64,000 bases of DNA from Sphingopyxis sp. PAMC25046 (GCF_004795895.1 NZ_CP039250.1:2542001-2606000), one strand, 5' to 3'. Shown: positions 20,105 through 30,808, counted from the stretch's first letter. The notes: generated from the letters alone by a model not told the origin. Numbers and translations are program-made.

Positions 20105-20668
20105 TTAATCCGCGCGGCGGACATATTCGCGGTCGTACACATGCACGACGATCTTGGTCCCGCTCGTAATGTGCGGCGGCACCATCACGCGCACGCCATT
20201 GTCGAGGATCGCGGGCTTGTACGACGAGGAGGCGGTCTGCCCCTTTACCACCGCGTCGGCCTCGACAACCGTCGCTTCGATCGTTTCGGGCAGTTCGACC
20301 GAGATCGGGCGCTCTTCCCAAAGCTCGAGCACGACGTCCATGCCGTCCTGCAGGAATTCATGCGCTTCGCCGACGACCTCTTTCGAAATATTGATCTGTT
20401 CGAAACTATCCTTGTCCATGAACACGAGGTCGTCGCCCTCGGCGTAGAGGAACTGGAAATCCTTGGTGTCGAGGCGGACCTTTTCGACCGTGTCGGCGCT
20501 GCGAAAACGGTTGTTGAGCTTGCGGCCGTCGATCAGATTCTTGGCTTCGACCTGCATATAGGCGCCGCCCTTGCCCGGCTGGGTGTGCTGGATCTTGGTG
20601 ACCTTCCAGATGCCGCCTTCATATTCGATAATATTGCCGGGACGGATTTCAACGCCGGTGATCTTCAT
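20105..20668 (-). CDS. efp: Translation elongation factor P
   Basis: EF-P relieves ribosome stalling at polyproline stretches. The 187-residue product has the three beta-barrel domains of the family. The tip loop is PGKGGA, with lysine 33 at the position that is modified in many bacteria. The start is the second ATG at 20668; three extra codons are possible from 20677. The modification enzymes (EpmA/EpmB or others) are not in this window. Confidence 0.96.
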   Translation of the reverse strand: MKITGVEIRPGNIIEYEGGIWKVTKIQHTQPGKGGAYMQVEAKNLIDGRKLNNRFRSADTVEKVRLDTKDFQFLYAEGDDLVFMDKDSFEQINISKEVVGEAHEFLQDGMDVVLELWEERPISVELPETIEATVVEADAVVKGQTASSSYKPAILDNGVRVMVPPHITSGTKIVVHVYDREYVRRAD

Positions 20669-20774
20669 CGCGCACACTCACTAGACAAGGATGGAAAGAG
20701 CAGACCGGCGCCCGCGGGCATCGGTATCAGGTGCGCGCCTTTAGCCGCGCGCGCGCCGAAGGGCAAGCGGCGTG

Positions 20775-22730
20775 TCAGGGCGTCGCGGCGACCTTCGCGC
20801 GCGTGCGCTTGTAGCTCAGCCACACCAGCCCGACAAAGAGCAGCAGGCCGACCCACGGCGCATAGGGCGCATAGCCGTCACCGACGACCGCAAGCGGCGC
20901 GTCGCTGCCGCTGCCCGCGACGATGCCGGCATAGAGCACGCCGAACAGGCTCTCGCCGACGATCATCCCGGTCGCGGTCAGCACGCCCATGCGGTGCGCA
21001 AAGCTCGCGTTCGGGCGCTTTGCCGCCCAGCGGTCATAGAACCAGCCGCCGACCGCGCCGATCACAACCGGCAGGATCACCGCCATCGGCAGATAGATGC
21101 CGATGCCGATCGCGAGCGGCGGCAACCGCAGCTTGCCCGCGCGCCCGAGCAGCGCATCAACGATGATGAACCCGACCCCGGCGATCCCGCCATAGCTCAG
21201 CATCGTCCAGTTGAGGTCGCCGCCGAGCACGCCCTGCGCCAGCGACGAGATCAGCCCCGCCTGCGGCGCCGCGAGCGCGTTCGGCCCCGCGCCCGGCGCG
21301 CCGACGAAGCCCAGCGTCTCGTTGAGCACGTTGAGTACCGGCGGCACGACGAGGGAACCGAAGATGACGCCGATGATCAGCGCGACCTGCTGCTTCCACG
21401 GAGTCGCGCCGACGAGCTGGCCGGTCTTCAAATCCTGCAGATTGTCGTTCGAAATCGTCGCGATGCCGAAAACGAGGCCCGTGACGATCAGCGCATAGGC
21501 CACCATCGCGCTCACCTCGGTCTCGCCCCCACCGCGACCGAGCAGGCCAAGCAGCAGCAGCGACGAGGCGATGATCGCGAGAATACCGATCCCCGACACC
21601 GGCGAGTTCGACGCCCCGATCAAGCCCGCCATATAGCCGGTGACCGACGCGATCATCAGCCCGACGATGATGATGAACAGGATCGCGCCCGCGATCAGCG
21701 CGAACGACGCGCCCGCGAGCGGCCCGCCCGAAAGCTCCGTCCAGAGCAGAATGCCGATCGGCAGCATCAGGAGCAGCGACCCGCCGAACACCCAGCCGAT
21801 CGACATATCCTGTTCCTCGATCGCGAGCGCCTGCCCACCCTGCCGCGCGCGCGATGCCGCCATTGCCGAACGGATGCCGCCGAGCACCGGGCCCGCGATC
21901 TTGATCAGCGTCCAGATCGCCGCGACCGCGATCACCCCCGCGCCAAAGAAGCGCACATCGGCGCGAAACACCGTATTTGCCAGCGTCTCGGGGTCGCCCG
22001 CGCCGCCTTGCGTCAGGATCGGCAGCAGCACCCACCAGCCGGTGATCAGCCCGACGAGCTGCGCCATGCCGACCGACAGCCCGACGAGGTGGCCAACCCC
22101 GAACAGCGCGAAGGCGAGCCCGCCCGCAACGCCGGTCGCACCGCTGCCGACCGCGAACCAGCGCGCAACCTCGGCGCCCGCGAGCTTCATCTGGGTGAGC
22201 AGGGTAAAGCCCGCCGCCACAAGCGCGTTCCACACGAGCGCCGACAGGCCTGCGCGATTCTCCTCGGCGCCCTCGGCGCTCGCGACGCCGACTTTCAGCA
22301 CTTCGGCGGCGGCGCGACCTTCGGGATAGGGCAGGTCCGAATCGACGACGAGCGCGCGGCGCAGCGGCACCGAGAAGAGCACGCCCAATATGCCGCCGAG
22401 CATCGTGATCGCGGTGGTTTCGAGCAACGGAAAGCCCTGCCAGTATCCCACCATCACAAGCCCGGGCAGCACGAAGATGATCGCCGCCAGCGTGCCCGCC
22501 GCGCTCGCGATCGTCTGCACGATATTATTTTCGAGGATCGTCGAGCCGGCCATATAGCGCAGCAGCGCCATCGAGATCACCGCCGCGGGGATCGACGTCG
22601 CAAAGGTCAGCCCGACCTTGAGCCCCAGATAGACGTTCGCCGCGGTGAACGCCAAGGTCAGCAGCCCGCCGAGCAAAACAGCCCGGATCGTAAGTTCGCG
22701 CCCGCGCGAGGTGGTGGTGGTTTCGCTCAT
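20775..22730 (-). CDS. OPT family oligopeptide/metal-chelate transporter
   Basis: The 651-residue integral membrane protein has about 15-16 predicted helices. The N-terminal segment GRELTIRAVLLGG with the following VYLGLKVGLT is typical of OPT family members that import oligopeptides or metal-nicotianamine-like complexes. The start at 22730 is preceded by GGGGAG. A much longer frame upstream has no homology-like content. The substrate cannot be predicted; it stands alone with no peptidase next to it. Confidence 0.88.
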   Translation of the reverse strand: MSETTTTSRGRELTIRAVLLGGLLTLAFTAANVYLGLKVGLTFATSIPAAVISMALLRYMAGSTILENNIVQTIASAAGTLAAIIFVLPGLVMVGYWQGFPLLETTAITMLGGILGVLFSVPLRRALVVDSDLPYPEGRAAAEVLKVGVASAEGAEENRAGLSALVWNALVAAGFTLLTQMKLAGAEVARWFAVGSGATGVAGGLAFALFGVGHLVGLSVGMAQLVGLITGWWVLLPILTQGGAGDPETLANTVFRADVRFFGAGVIAVAAIWTLIKIAGPVLGGIRSAMAASRARQGGQALAIEEQDMSIGWVFGGSLLLMLPIGILLWTELSGGPLAGASFALIAGAILFIIIVGLMIASVTGYMAGLIGASNSPVSGIGILAIIASSLLLLGLLGRGGGETEVSAMVAYALIVTGLVFGIATISNDNLQDLKTGQLVGATPWKQQVALIIGVIFGSLVVPPVLNVLNETLGFVGAPGAGPNALAAPQAGLISSLAQGVLGGDLNWTMLSYGGIAGVGFIIVDALLGRAGKLRLPPLAIGIGIYLPMAVILPVVIGAVGGWFYDRWAAKRPNASFAHRMGVLTATGMIVGESLFGVLYAGIVAGSGSDAPLAVVGDGYAPYAPWVGLLLFVGLVWLSYKRTRAKVAATP

Positions 22731-23050
22731 CAAGAATCTCCCCGCCCGCTGTCTTGCGGGGCGCCGGGCCCAGCGCAAGCAAAAAGCCACGAACCGCAGT
22801 CCATTGGATCGAAACGCCAAAAGCGACGGGCCGATGCCTTTTTGACGCATCGATCCAATATGTCGCCCGGCGACGCTGCCATATCCCCGCCCATGATGAG
22901 CATCGAGCGTCCCGACCTTACCCCGCCGCCCCCTCGCGGCAACGCAGCAACTTCGTCGCGCGGGGCTCCTTGCGCCGGCCTTTTTGGCTGGCGCAAGGAT
23001 GCGGCGACGTCGCCAGCGTCCAAAAAAGGAACGAAAACGCCCGGACGCGA
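22731..23050. other. Intergenic stretch without a recognisable gene
   Basis: This 320-base gap between the OPT transporter start and the thiE stop should contain the transporter promoter (minus strand). Open frames here are continuations of the neighbouring genes in shadow frames and have no ribosome site. I see no tRNA, riboswitch or clear hairpin-plus-T terminator. Confidence 0.5.
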
Positions 23051-23689
23051 CTATCCCGCGGGCTGATTCTCGAGAATATCGGCGAAGGCGCGCACCGCCG
23101 CCGCCGGTCCGTCGGGATGCGCCCACACGCCACCCGACACCGCAAGAAAATCGGCGCCGGCGTCGACAAGAATCTTCGCATTATCGACCGTGATCCCGCC
23201 GATCGCGACGCACGGCAGTTCGAACAGCCCCTGCCACCAGGTCAATATTTCGGGTTCGGGATGATGCTCGACGGCCTTGGTCGTCGTCGGGAAGAAAGCC
23301 CCGAACGCGACATAATCCGCGCCCGCCTCCCCCGCCTCCATTGCGAGGTGCCGGCTGTCGTGGCACGTCACGCCGATCTGCGTGTCAGGACCGAGTAGGC
23401 GGCGCGCCTCCTTCGGATCGCCGTCGCCCTGCCCCAGATGGACGCCGTCGGCTTTTAGCCGCTTCGCAAGCGCGACGTCGTCGTTGACGATGAAGGCGAC
23501 CTCGTGCGCGGCGCAGATCGCCTGCAGCGGTTCGGCGAGTTGCGCCGCCTCGTGCTGGTCGATGTCCTTGACGCGAAACTGGAAGGCGGCAACGGGTCCG
23601 GCGGACAGCGCCTCCTCCAGCCGGGCCGGAAAATCGCCCCCGACGTCGACGGGAGAAATGAGGTAAAGCTGGCAATGGGTCGTGGTCAT
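23051..23689 (-). CDS. thiE: Thiamine phosphate synthase
   Basis: It joins hydroxymethylpyrimidine diphosphate and the thiazole phosphate to make thiamine monophosphate. The 212-residue TIM-barrel shows the FRVKDID segment, the VNDDVALA segment, ADGVHLGQGD and the C-terminal glycine-rich phosphate site (AIGGIT, AVSGGVW). The gene stands alone, with no other thi gene and no TPP riboswitch visible upstream. A TenI-like protein is possible but the motifs fit ThiE. Confidence 0.88.
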   Translation of the reverse strand: MTTTHCQLYLISPVDVGGDFPARLEEALSAGPVAAFQFRVKDIDQHEAAQLAEPLQAICAAHEVAFIVNDDVALAKRLKADGVHLGQGDGDPKEARRLLGPDTQIGVTCHDSRHLAMEAGEAGADYVAFGAFFPTTTKAVEHHPEPEILTWWQGLFELPCVAIGGITVDNAKILVDAGADFLAVSGGVWAHPDGPAAAVRAFADILENQPAG

Positions 23690-23724
23690 GGCGCGTTCAT
23701 AGCGATGCCGCCAGAGACGGGCAA

Positions 23725-24123
23725 ATGCAGAACATCGTGCGCCTTGCCGCCATCGCCCTCCCCGCCGCCATCGCGCTTTCGGCCTGCGCCACTACGGCGG
23801 CTGCACCGCTGCCCGACGGCAGCGACGTCGCGCTTGGCGAGCGCGCCTATGTCGATGGCCCGATCGTCCAGCCGGTCGAGGTGGTCGAGGATAGCCGTTG
23901 CCCGATGAACGCGCGCTGCGTCTGGGCCGGGCGCGTGCGGGTGAAGATGATCTGGATCCGCGGCAATGGCGAAAAACAGCCGTTCGAGGTCACGCTCGGC
24001 GAGCCGACCCATCTCGCCGACGGCCAGTTCACGCTCGAATCGGTGCGGCCTGAGAAGCGCACCAATATCAAGCTCACGCCGAGCGACTATCGCTTCTCGT
24101 TCCGCTTCGCCGGCGGGCTTTAA
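23725..24123 (+). CDS. Putative small lipoprotein
   Basis: The 132-residue protein has a type II signal sequence with lipobox LSAC (cysteine about residue 21), so it is probably lipid-anchored in the outer or inner membrane. The mature part contains a paired-cysteine motif, CPMNARCVWAG, which could form a disulfide; the same short motif occurs in other small exported proteins. No catalytic signature is visible. The gene converges on the O-methyltransferase gene and their stops overlap. Confidence 0.75.
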   Translation: MQNIVRLAAIALPAAIALSACATTAAAPLPDGSDVALGERAYVDGPIVQPVEVVEDSRCPMNARCVWAGRVRVKMIWIRGNGEKQPFEVTLGEPTHLADGQFTLESVRPEKRTNIKLTPSDYRFSFRFAGGL

Positions 24124-24776
24124 CGCACCCGCGCCAGCACGAACCCGTCCCATTTCTTCGCGCCCACGGTCTGCACCGCGGTCGCGTCGAGGCGCGGGTT
24201 TCCGCTCACCATGTCGAACAGCGCCCGCGTGCCGATGACGCGTTCGTCGTCGCTGTCCGCGTCGAGCACCCCACCCTCGCGTACGACATTGTCGACGATG
24301 ATCGTCGTGCCGGGGCGGCCGAGCCGGATCGCCTCCTCGACATAATGCGCGTTATTCTGCTTGTCGGCGTCGATGAAGACGAAGTCGAAGGGCGCTTCAC
24401 CGGTCATCGCGGCAAGGCTGTCGGCGGCGGGGCCGACGCGGATATCAACTTTGCCCGCCTGTCCGGCCCGCTCCAGATTCTCGCGCGCCACGCGGGCGTG
24501 ATGCGCCTCCAACTCGAGCGTCACCAGTTCGCCGCCGTCGGGCAGCGCGCGCGCCAGCCAGATGGTCGAATAACCGCCGAGCGTTCCGATTTCGAGGATG
24601 CGCCGTGCGCCGGCGATCTGCGCGAGCAGGAAGAGCATCTTGCCCTGCACCGCCGACACGTCGATCGGCGGCAGTCCTTGTTTTTCATTGTTCGCGAGGG
24701 TGGTGGCAAGCGCGTCGTCCGCGCCCAGCAATTTGCCGGCGATATAATCGTCGACGGCTTGCCACCCCTCTCCCAT
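24120..24776 (-). CDS. SAM-dependent O-methyltransferase (caffeoyl-CoA OMT-like)
   Basis: The 218-residue class I methyltransferase has the SAM-binding motif EIGTLGGYST, then VTLELEAHH, and the metal/substrate segment DFVFIDADKQNN characteristic of the cation-dependent OMT family (PF01596). The start is the ATG at 24776, or the GTG directly before it, right after the aldolase stop, so it probably shares that transcript. The substrate is unknown; many bacterial members act on small catechols. Confidence 0.9.
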   Translation of the reverse strand: MGEGWQAVDDYIAGKLLGADDALATTLANNEKQGLPPIDVSAVQGKMLFLLAQIAGARRILEIGTLGGYSTIWLARALPDGGELVTLELEAHHARVARENLERAGQAGKVDIRVGPAADSLAAMTGEAPFDFVFIDADKQNNAHYVEEAIRLGRPGTTIIVDNVVREGGVLDADSDDERVIGTRALFDMVSGNPRLDATAVQTVGAKKWDGFVLARVR

Positions 24777-24779
24777 CAC

Positions 24780-25670
24780 CTAGGCCACGGAGGCCGCGTG
24801 AATTTCGTCGATCGCGCCGCCGAGCGAGTTGTTGAACTCGTCGTCATTCATCTGGTGGCGCAGGTCTTCCAGAAGCGCCCGGCTGAAGCTCGCGATGATG
24901 CCCGGGTTCTTCGCCAGCTCGACGCACGCCTCGGGACGCGCGAAGCCTCCCGACAGTGCGACGACGCGCAGCACCTTGGGATGATCGACGAGCGGTTGGA
25001 ACAGGCCTGCTTCAGTCGGCAAGGAGAGCTTGAGCATCACCGGTGCGCCGGTCCAGGCGTCGAGCGCCGCTAGCAATTCCTTGAGCAGCAGGCGATCCGC
25101 CGCGTCGCGCTCCGCGCTCTTGATGTTGACCTCCGGCTCGATGATCGGGACGAGGCCGTGTGCCGCGATGCGCTTCGCTTCGGCGAACTGCTGATCGACG
25201 ATCGCCTTGATCCCGGCTGGATTGGCGAAATTGACGACGCTGCGCATCTTGGTGCCGAACACACCCTTCGCAACCGCCCGCGCACAAAGGTCATCGAGAC
25301 CCGGATTGGGCTTCATCAACTGGACGCCGTCGGCTTCGTTCTCGAGGCCTTTGTCGACTTTAAGGAACGGCACCACGCCGCGTTCCCAGAGGAGTGCGGG
25401 CACCGGCTTGCCGCCCGCCTCGCCGTCCATCGTGCGTTCGAACAGGATCGCGCCGATCACCTTCTCGCCGTTGAAGCAGGGTGCGGTGACGATGCGGCTG
25501 CGCATATCGTGGATCAGCCCGAACATTTCCTCGTCGTTCGAAAAGGCGTCCGCTTCGATGCCATAACCCTTCAATGCCTTGGGCGTCGAACCGCCGCTCT
25601 GATCGAGCGCGGCGATAAAGCCCTGCCCCGATTTGATCTGGTCAAGCATTTCGGCATTGGCGGTGGTCAT
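24780..25670 (-). CDS. fda: Class I fructose-bisphosphate aldolase
   Basis: It cleaves or forms fructose 1,6-bisphosphate through a lysine Schiff base. The 296-residue product matches the length of bacterial Fda-type class I enzymes; motifs include AALDQSGGSTPKAL near the N-terminus, LFERTMDGEAGG and IEPEVNIKS, and the region MLKLSLP holds the expected Schiff-base lysine. The start is the ATG at 25670 with GGAG upstream; an ATG 7 codons earlier is possible. It lies downstream of pgk, consistent with a glycolytic/gluconeogenic gene group. Confidence 0.92.
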   Translation of the reverse strand: MTTANAEMLDQIKSGQGFIAALDQSGGSTPKALKGYGIEADAFSNDEEMFGLIHDMRSRIVTAPCFNGEKVIGAILFERTMDGEAGGKPVPALLWERGVVPFLKVDKGLENEADGVQLMKPNPGLDDLCARAVAKGVFGTKMRSVVNFANPAGIKAIVDQQFAEAKRIAAHGLVPIIEPEVNIKSAERDAADRLLLKELLAALDAWTGAPVMLKLSLPTEAGLFQPLVDHPKVLRVVALSGGFARPEACVELAKNPGIIASFSRALLEDLRHQMNDDEFNNSLGGAIDEIHAASVA

Positions 25671-25749
25671 GGGATCTCCGGTTGTTTGCATACGTATGTG
25701 GCGGTGCCCATAGCGACCCCGGTGGCCCGATGCAACGCGGGCGGAAGTT

Positions 25750-26946
25750 CTACGCCTTCAGCGCGTCGACGCCCGGCAACGGTTTGCCTTCCATCCATTC
25801 GAGGAAGGCGCCGCCGGCGGTCGAAACGAAGCTGAAGTCGCCAGCGACGCCAGCATGGTTAAGCGCCGCGACGGTATCGCCGCCGCCCGCGACGGAGGTC
25901 AGCGATCCTTCGCGCGTCAGCGCGGCGGCGGTCTTGGCAAGCGCGACGGTCGCCGTGTCGAACGGCGGCGTCTCGAATGCGCCGAGCGGGCCGTTCCAGA
26001 CGAGCGTGCGGCAATTCTTGAGCACGTCGGCGAGCGCCTCGACCGCGGCGGGGCCGACGTCGAGAATCATCTCGTCGGCGGCGACTTCGTGGACGTTGAC
26101 GGTGCGAGTCGGCGGGTTCGGCGCGAATTCCTTTGCCACCACGACGTCATAGGGCAGATGGATCGTGCAGCCCGCCGCATCGGCGGCGTCGAAGATCGCA
26201 TTGGCGGTGTCGACCAGATCATGCTCGCACAAAGACTTGCCGACATCGACCCCGCGCGCGGCGAGGAAGGTGTTCGCCATGCCGCCGCCGATGATCAGAT
26301 GATCGACCTGCGCGACCAGGTTCCTGAGCACGTCGATCTTGCTCGACACCTTGGCGCCGCCGACGACCGCTGCGACGGGATGCGCCGGATTGCCTAGCGC
26401 GGCGTCGAGCGCCTTGAGCTCGGCCTCCATCGCGCGGCCGGCGTAGGCGGGCAGACGGTGTGCAATGCCTTCGGTCGAACCATGTGCGCGGTGCGCCGCC
26501 GAAAAAGCGTCGTTGACGTAAAGGTCGCCGATCTCGGCGAGCGCATCGGCAAAGGCGGGGTCGTTCTTTTCTTCGCCGGGATAGAAGCGCGTGTTTTCGA
26601 GCACCGCGACGTCGCCCGGCGCAAGCACCGCGATGCCCGCCTTCGCACCGTCCCCTATGGCTTCGGGGATGAACATGACCGAATGGCCGAGCACATCCTC
26701 GACCCCGCCCATCACGAGGCTCAGCGACTGCGTCGGATTCTTAGCGCCCTTCGGCCGCCCGAAATGCGCGAGCAACAGGACGATCGCACCCTTGTCCGAC
26801 AGCTCGCGGATCGTCGGCATCGCCGCCTGGATCCGCGTCGCGTCGCTGACCGCGCCTTCGAACAACGGGACGTTGAGGTCGACGCGCACGAGCACGCGCT
26901 TGCCGGTGACGTCACCGATATCGTCGAGGGTTTTGAACGCGGTCAT
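25750..26946 (-). CDS. pgk: Phosphoglycerate kinase
   Basis: It transfers the acyl phosphate of 1,3-bisphosphoglycerate to ADP. The 398-residue product has VRVDLNVP near the N-terminus, the substrate loop [16 protein letters not shown], and the C-terminal nucleotide motifs GGGDTVAAL and [14 protein letters not shown]. It follows gap after 17 bases, so the two are almost certainly co-transcribed. The length is normal. Confidence 0.97.
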   Translation of the reverse strand: MTAFKTLDDIGDVTGKRVLVRVDLNVPLFEGAVSDATRIQAAMPTIRELSDKGAIVLLLAHFGRPKGAKNPTQSLSLVMGGVEDVLGHSVMFIPEAIGDGAKAGIAVLAPGDVAVLENTRFYPGEEKNDPAFADALAEIGDLYVNDAFSAAHRAHGSTEGIAHRLPAYAGRAMEAELKALDAALGNPAHPVAAVVGGAKVSSKIDVLRNLVAQVDHLIIGGGMANTFLAARGVDVGKSLCEHDLVDTANAIFDAADAAGCTIHLPYDVVVAKEFAPNPPTRTVNVHEVAADEMILDVGPAAVEALADVLKNCRTLVWNGPLGAFETPPFDTATVALAKTAAALTREGSLTSVAGGGDTVAALNHAGVAGDFSFVSTAGGAFLEWMEGKPLPGVDALKA

Positions 26947-26963
26947 CGACGTTTCCCTTTAAT

Positions 26964-27971
26964 TCAGAGGAACTTGGCGATCACACCTGCGGTGTCGATC
27001 ATGCGGTTCGAGAAGCCCCATTCATTGTCGTACCAGCTGAGTACGCGCACCAGCTTGCCGTCGATGACCGAGGTTTCGAGGCTGTCGATCGTCGAGCTGT
27101 GCGCGTCATGGTTGAAATCGATCGAGACCAGCGGCTCGTCGGTGAAGCCAAGCACGCCCTTGAGTTCGCCTTCGGCGGCTTCCTTCAGCAGCTTGTTGAC
27201 CTCTTCAGCGGTGGTTTCGCGCAGCGGCGTAAAGGTCAGGTCGACGACCGAGACATTGGGGGTCGGGACGCGGATCGACGAGCCGTCGAGCTTGCCCTTG
27301 AGTTCGGGCAGGACGAGACCGACGGCGACGGCCGCACCGGTGCTGGTCGGGATCATCGACATCGCCGCGGCGCGGGCGCGGCGCGGATCCGAATGGATCT
27401 GGTCGAGGATCTTCTGATCGTTGGTGTAAGCGTGGATCGTGGTCATCAGGCCGCGCTCGATGCCGATCTTCTCGTGCAGCACCTTGGCCAGCGGTGCGAG
27501 GCAGTTGGTGGTGCACGATGCGTTCGACACGATCACATGCTCGGCGCCGATCTTGTCGTGGTTCACGCCATAGACGACGGTCAGGTCGACTTCCTTGGCG
27601 GGGGCCGAGATCAGGACGCGCTTGGCACCGGCGTCGAGATGTGCCTGGCCGCCCTTGCGGTCGGTGAAAAAGCCCGTGCATTCCAACGCGATGTCGATGC
27701 CGTTGGCGGCGTGGGGCAGCTTGGCGGGGTCGCGCTCGGCGGTCACCTGGATGCGCTTGCCGTTAACGATCAGGTCATTGCCGTCGACTTCGACGGTGCC
27801 GTTGAACGGGCCGTGGACCGAATCGCGCTGAAACAGGCGGGCGTTCGCCTTGGCGTCGGCCAGATCGTTGATCGACACCAGCTCGAGATCATGATCGGTG
27901 CGCTCCAATATGGCGCGCGCCACGTTGCGGCCAATACGTCCGAAACCGTTGATTGCGACTTTCACTGCCAT
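26964..27971 (-). CDS. gap: Glyceraldehyde-3-phosphate dehydrogenase, type I
   Basis: It catalyses NAD-dependent oxidative phosphorylation of glyceraldehyde 3-phosphate. The 335-residue protein begins with the Rossmann motif INGFGRIGR and contains the catalytic cysteine in SNASCTTNC. It lies between tkt and pgk on the same strand with short gaps, which suggests a tkt-gap-pgk-fda transcription unit. An aspartate after the second strand (SINDLAD) suggests NAD preference. Confidence 0.97.
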   Translation of the reverse strand: MAVKVAINGFGRIGRNVARAILERTDHDLELVSINDLADAKANARLFQRDSVHGPFNGTVEVDGNDLIVNGKRIQVTAERDPAKLPHAANGIDIALECTGFFTDRKGGQAHLDAGAKRVLISAPAKEVDLTVVYGVNHDKIGAEHVIVSNASCTTNCLAPLAKVLHEKIGIERGLMTTIHAYTNDQKILDQIHSDPRRARAAAMSMIPTSTGAAVAVGLVLPELKGKLDGSSIRVPTPNVSVVDLTFTPLRETTAEEVNKLLKEAAEGELKGVLGFTDEPLVSIDFNHDAHSSTIDSLETSVIDGKLVRVLSWYDNEWGFSNRMIDTAGVIAKFL

Positions 27972-28007
27972 GTCGATGGGTCCTTTCTGCGTGGGGTAAG
28001 CCGGTCC

Positions 28008-29975
28008 TTAATTGCCGAGCTTTGCCAGGATCTGGGGTGCGATAGCATCGGCGGTAAGGCCGAAATGTTTGAATAGGTCTTCAATCGGGGCCGAGGCGCC
28101 AAAGCTGTCGATACCGAAGCGCAGGCCATGGCGGCCGGTATAGCGCTCCCAGCCGAAGGTGGTGCCCGCCTCGATCGACACGATCAGCGCGTCCTCGGGG
28201 AGGATATCGGCCTGATAAGCCGCCGTCTGCTCGTCGAACAGCTCGGTCGAGACCATCGAGACAACGTCGGCGCCATGGCCGGCGGCTTCGAGCTTGTCGG
28301 CGATTTCGACCGCGAGCGCGACCTCAGAGCCGGTCGCGACCAGCACGACCTTGCGCGCGGCCGAAGCTCCACGCAGGCGGTAACCGCCTTTCGCGCAAAG
28401 ATTTTCGGTGACGTCATGACGCAGCGGGGGAAGGTTCTGGCGGGTCAGCGCGAGCAGCGACGGCCGGTCTTCCTGCGCGAGCGCGAGCGCCCAGCATTCG
28501 GCGGTCTCGACCGCATCGGCGGGGCGCATAACGAGCAGGTTCGGCATCGCGCGCAGCGACTGGAGATGCTCGATCGGCTGGTGCGTCGGGCCATCCTCGC
28601 CGAGCCCGATGCTGTCGTGCGTCATCACATAGACGACGCGCTGCTGCTGGAGCGCCGACAGGCGGATTGCCGCGCGGCAATAATCGGCGAACACAAGGAA
28701 GGTGCCGCCATAGGGCACGACGCCGCCATGCAGCGCCATTCCGTTCATCGCCGCAGCCATGCCGAACTCGCGGATGCCGTAATAGATATAACGGCCCGAA
28801 TAATCATTCTTTGTCAACGGTTTGGTCGACGAAGTCTTCGTGTTGTTCGAACCTGTCAGGTCGGCGCTGCCGCCGACCAGCGACGCGATGTCGGCGGTGA
28901 GCGCGCTCAGCGTGTTCTCCGACGCCTTGCGTGTCGCGACCTTCGGGGGCTCGGCGACGAGGCCGTCGAGATAGGCCTTGAACGCGTCGCCCGGAACGAT
29001 CTTGCCGCTCAGTCTCGCTTCGAAATCGCCCTTCTTTTCGTTGCTTGCGAGGCGATCATTCCATTCGGCATGAAGTTTCTTGCCCTTCTCGCCGAACGCC
29101 GCCCACGCCGAAGCAATATCGGCCGGGATAACGAACGGCTCGGCGGTCCAGCCGAGTTCCTTGCGCGCCGCGGCGATCTCGTCGGCGCCCAGCGGGGCGC
29201 CATGCGTCGCCGACGTCCCCTGCTTGTTAGGCGCGCCGAAGCCGATGATCGTGCGGCACGCGATCAGCGACGGGCGCGGGTCGGCGAGCGCGGCGTCGAT
29301 CGCGCGGCGAATGTCGGCCGGATCATGGCCGTCGCAGCTTTCGACATGCCAGCCGGTCGCGGCATAGCGCGCCTGAATGTCCTCACTCGTCGACAGGTCG
29401 GTCGACCCGTCGATCGTGATCTTGTTGTCGTCCCACAGCACCATCAGCCGCCCGAGCTGCAAATGCCCAGCCAAACCAATGGCTTCGTGGTTGATGCCCT
29501 CCATCAGGCACCCATCGCCGGCGATAACATATGTGCGATGATCGACCAGATCATCGCCATAAACCGCATTCAGATGCCGCTCGGCGATCGCCATGCCGAC
29601 CGCGGTCGCGAGGCCCTGCCCCAGCGGCCCCGTCGTCGTTTCGACGCCTTCGAGCTCAAAATTCTCCGGATGCCCCGCGCACGGGCTGTGCAATTGACGG
29701 AAATTGCTGATGTCGTCGATCGTAGGCCGCGCATAGCCGGCAAGATGCAGCGTTGCATAGGCAAGCATCGAGCCGTGGCCCGCCGAGAGGACGAATCGGT
29801 CGCGATCGGCCCATTTCGGATCGCTCGGGTCGAATTTCAGATAATCCGAATAAAGCACGGTGGCAACGTCGGCCATGCCCATCGGCATCCCGGGATGGCC
29901 GCTGTTTGCGGCCTGTACGGCGTCCATCGCAAGCGCGCGGATCGCGTTGGCGAGCTGACGTTCGGGCAGTGTCAT
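28008..29975 (-). CDS. tkt: Transketolase
   Basis: This thiamine diphosphate enzyme of the non-oxidative pentose phosphate pathway has 655 residues. Visible elements are the N-terminal [12 protein letters not shown] motif, the TPP/metal-binding GDGCLMEGI motif and the middle pyrimidine domain region with [15 protein letters not shown]. It starts 156 bases from the divergent small gene before zapA, with a GGGGGA ribosome site. It is first in the run tkt-gap-pgk-fda. Confidence 0.97.
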   Translation of the reverse strand: MTLPERQLANAIRALAMDAVQAANSGHPGMPMGMADVATVLYSDYLKFDPSDPKWADRDRFVLSAGHGSMLAYATLHLAGYARPTIDDISNFRQLHSPCAGHPENFELEGVETTTGPLGQGLATAVGMAIAERHLNAVYGDDLVDHRTYVIAGDGCLMEGINHEAIGLAGHLQLGRLMVLWDDNKITIDGSTDLSTSEDIQARYAATGWHVESCDGHDPADIRRAIDAALADPRPSLIACRTIIGFGAPNKQGTSATHGAPLGADEIAAARKELGWTAEPFVIPADIASAWAAFGEKGKKLHAEWNDRLASNEKKGDFEARLSGKIVPGDAFKAYLDGLVAEPPKVATRKASENTLSALTADIASLVGGSADLTGSNNTKTSSTKPLTKNDYSGRYIYYGIREFGMAAAMNGMALHGGVVPYGGTFLVFADYCRAAIRLSALQQQRVVYVMTHDSIGLGEDGPTHQPIEHLQSLRAMPNLLVMRPADAVETAECWALALAQEDRPSLLALTRQNLPPLRHDVTENLCAKGGYRLRGASAARKVVLVATGSEVALAVEIADKLEAAGHGADVVSMVSTELFDEQTAAYQADILPEDALIVSIEAGTTFGWERYTGRHGLRFGIDSFGASAPIEDLFKHFGLTADAIAPQILAKLGN

Positions 29976-30131
29976 GAGTCCCCCGGGAAAGGATGTGAAG
30001 ATGACCGGATTCGGTGGGGACAGCCCTTTGCGGGGGCAGGGTCAGGAGTCAACCGCCTGTGGACAAATTGTGGCGCATTTCGGCGCGGAGAGGCGATTGC
30101 ACCCCTCCCCGCGCGCTGCTAACCCTTGGTC

Positions 30132-30338
30132 ATGGAACTCGATCTCGACGAATCCAGCCTGGCCATCGGCCGCATCGAACGCGCGTTGAGCCGCATCGAA
30201 AAGGCCCTGACCGAGCGGGCGAACCGCCCCGCACCCACCGTTGCCGCGCCCGCCGCCGATCAATCGGCGCTGAAGGCCGAGGTTGCCGCCGTCATCGGCG
30301 AACTCGATCGGCTGATCGCGGAGGCCGGCCGTGGCTGA
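30132..30338 (+). CDS. Small coiled-coil protein upstream of ZapA (ZauP-like)
   Basis: This 68-residue acidic protein has two short helical, heptad-like segments (about residues 8-30 and 45-64) joined by an alanine/proline linker. Its stop overlaps the zapA start, so the two are translationally coupled. Caulobacter has a coiled-coil partner of ZapA encoded directly upstream (ZauP), and position, size and composition make this a good functional counterpart; sequence identity was not tested. The start is ATG 30132; a TTG two codons earlier is possible. Confidence 0.7.
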   Translation: MELDLDESSLAIGRIERALSRIEKALTERANRPAPTVAAPAADQSALKAEVAAVIGELDRLIAEAGRG

Positions 30339-30777
30339 CGTCAAACTGACCATCGGGGGCCGTTCCTATGACGTCCACTGCGCCGACGGGCAGGAAGCGC
30401 AGTTGACCCAGCTGGCTTCGGTCATCGATGAAAAGGTTCGGACGATGCCGGGCGGGACCGAGGTGCGCCAATTGCTGTTCGCGGCGCTTATGCTCGCCGA
30501 CGAGATGCAGGAAGCCCGCGGCAAGGTTGAAAAGACCGAACCGCAATCCGATTCGCTACGCGCGGCGGTCGCGCTCGCCGAGAGCCGCGAGGCGCAGGCA
30601 CGCGATGAATTGAAGGCGGCGATCGCGCGCGAACAGGACGCGATCAAGGCACTGGAGACTGCACGGCAGAATTCCACTACAACGGCGCCTTCGACCAATC
30701 CATCGAACGACCGCGCGCTGCTGCAGATCGCTGACCGGATCGAAGTCCTCGCGGGAAAAGTCGAGCAACTCTCTTGA
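30331..30777 (+). CDS. zapA: Cell division protein ZapA
   Basis: ZapA bundles FtsZ filaments at the division site. The N-terminal segment with TIGGRSYDV and the following LASVIDEKV is the ZapA core; the rest is a long helical coiled coil and a short C-terminal helix. The 148-residue length is longer than in enterobacteria. It starts at a GTG overlapping the small upstream gene. A 6S RNA promoter begins within its last codons. Confidence 0.88.
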   Translation: MADVKLTIGGRSYDVHCADGQEAQLTQLASVIDEKVRTMPGGTEVRQLLFAALMLADEMQEARGKVEKTEPQSDSLRAAVALAESREAQARDELKAAIAREQDAIKALETARQNSTTTAPSTNPSNDRALLQIADRIEVLAGKVEQLS

Positions 30778-30808
30778 GCACGCGCGTCCGCGCCCTTACA
30801 TAAAGGGC
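30774..30808 (+). promoter_or_regulatory. Promoter of the 6S RNA gene
   Basis: TTGAGC (30774-30779) and TACATA (30797-30802) are separated by exactly 17 bases, and the expected start, 6-7 bases on, coincides with the first base of the closing stem of the 6S RNA. The -35 element overlaps the zapA stop codon. Confidence 0.6.

Noticed and set aside
20772..23066. 764-codon plus-strand frame opposite the OPT transporter
   Set aside because: Shadow of a high-GC membrane protein gene; repetitive charged content and no start signal.
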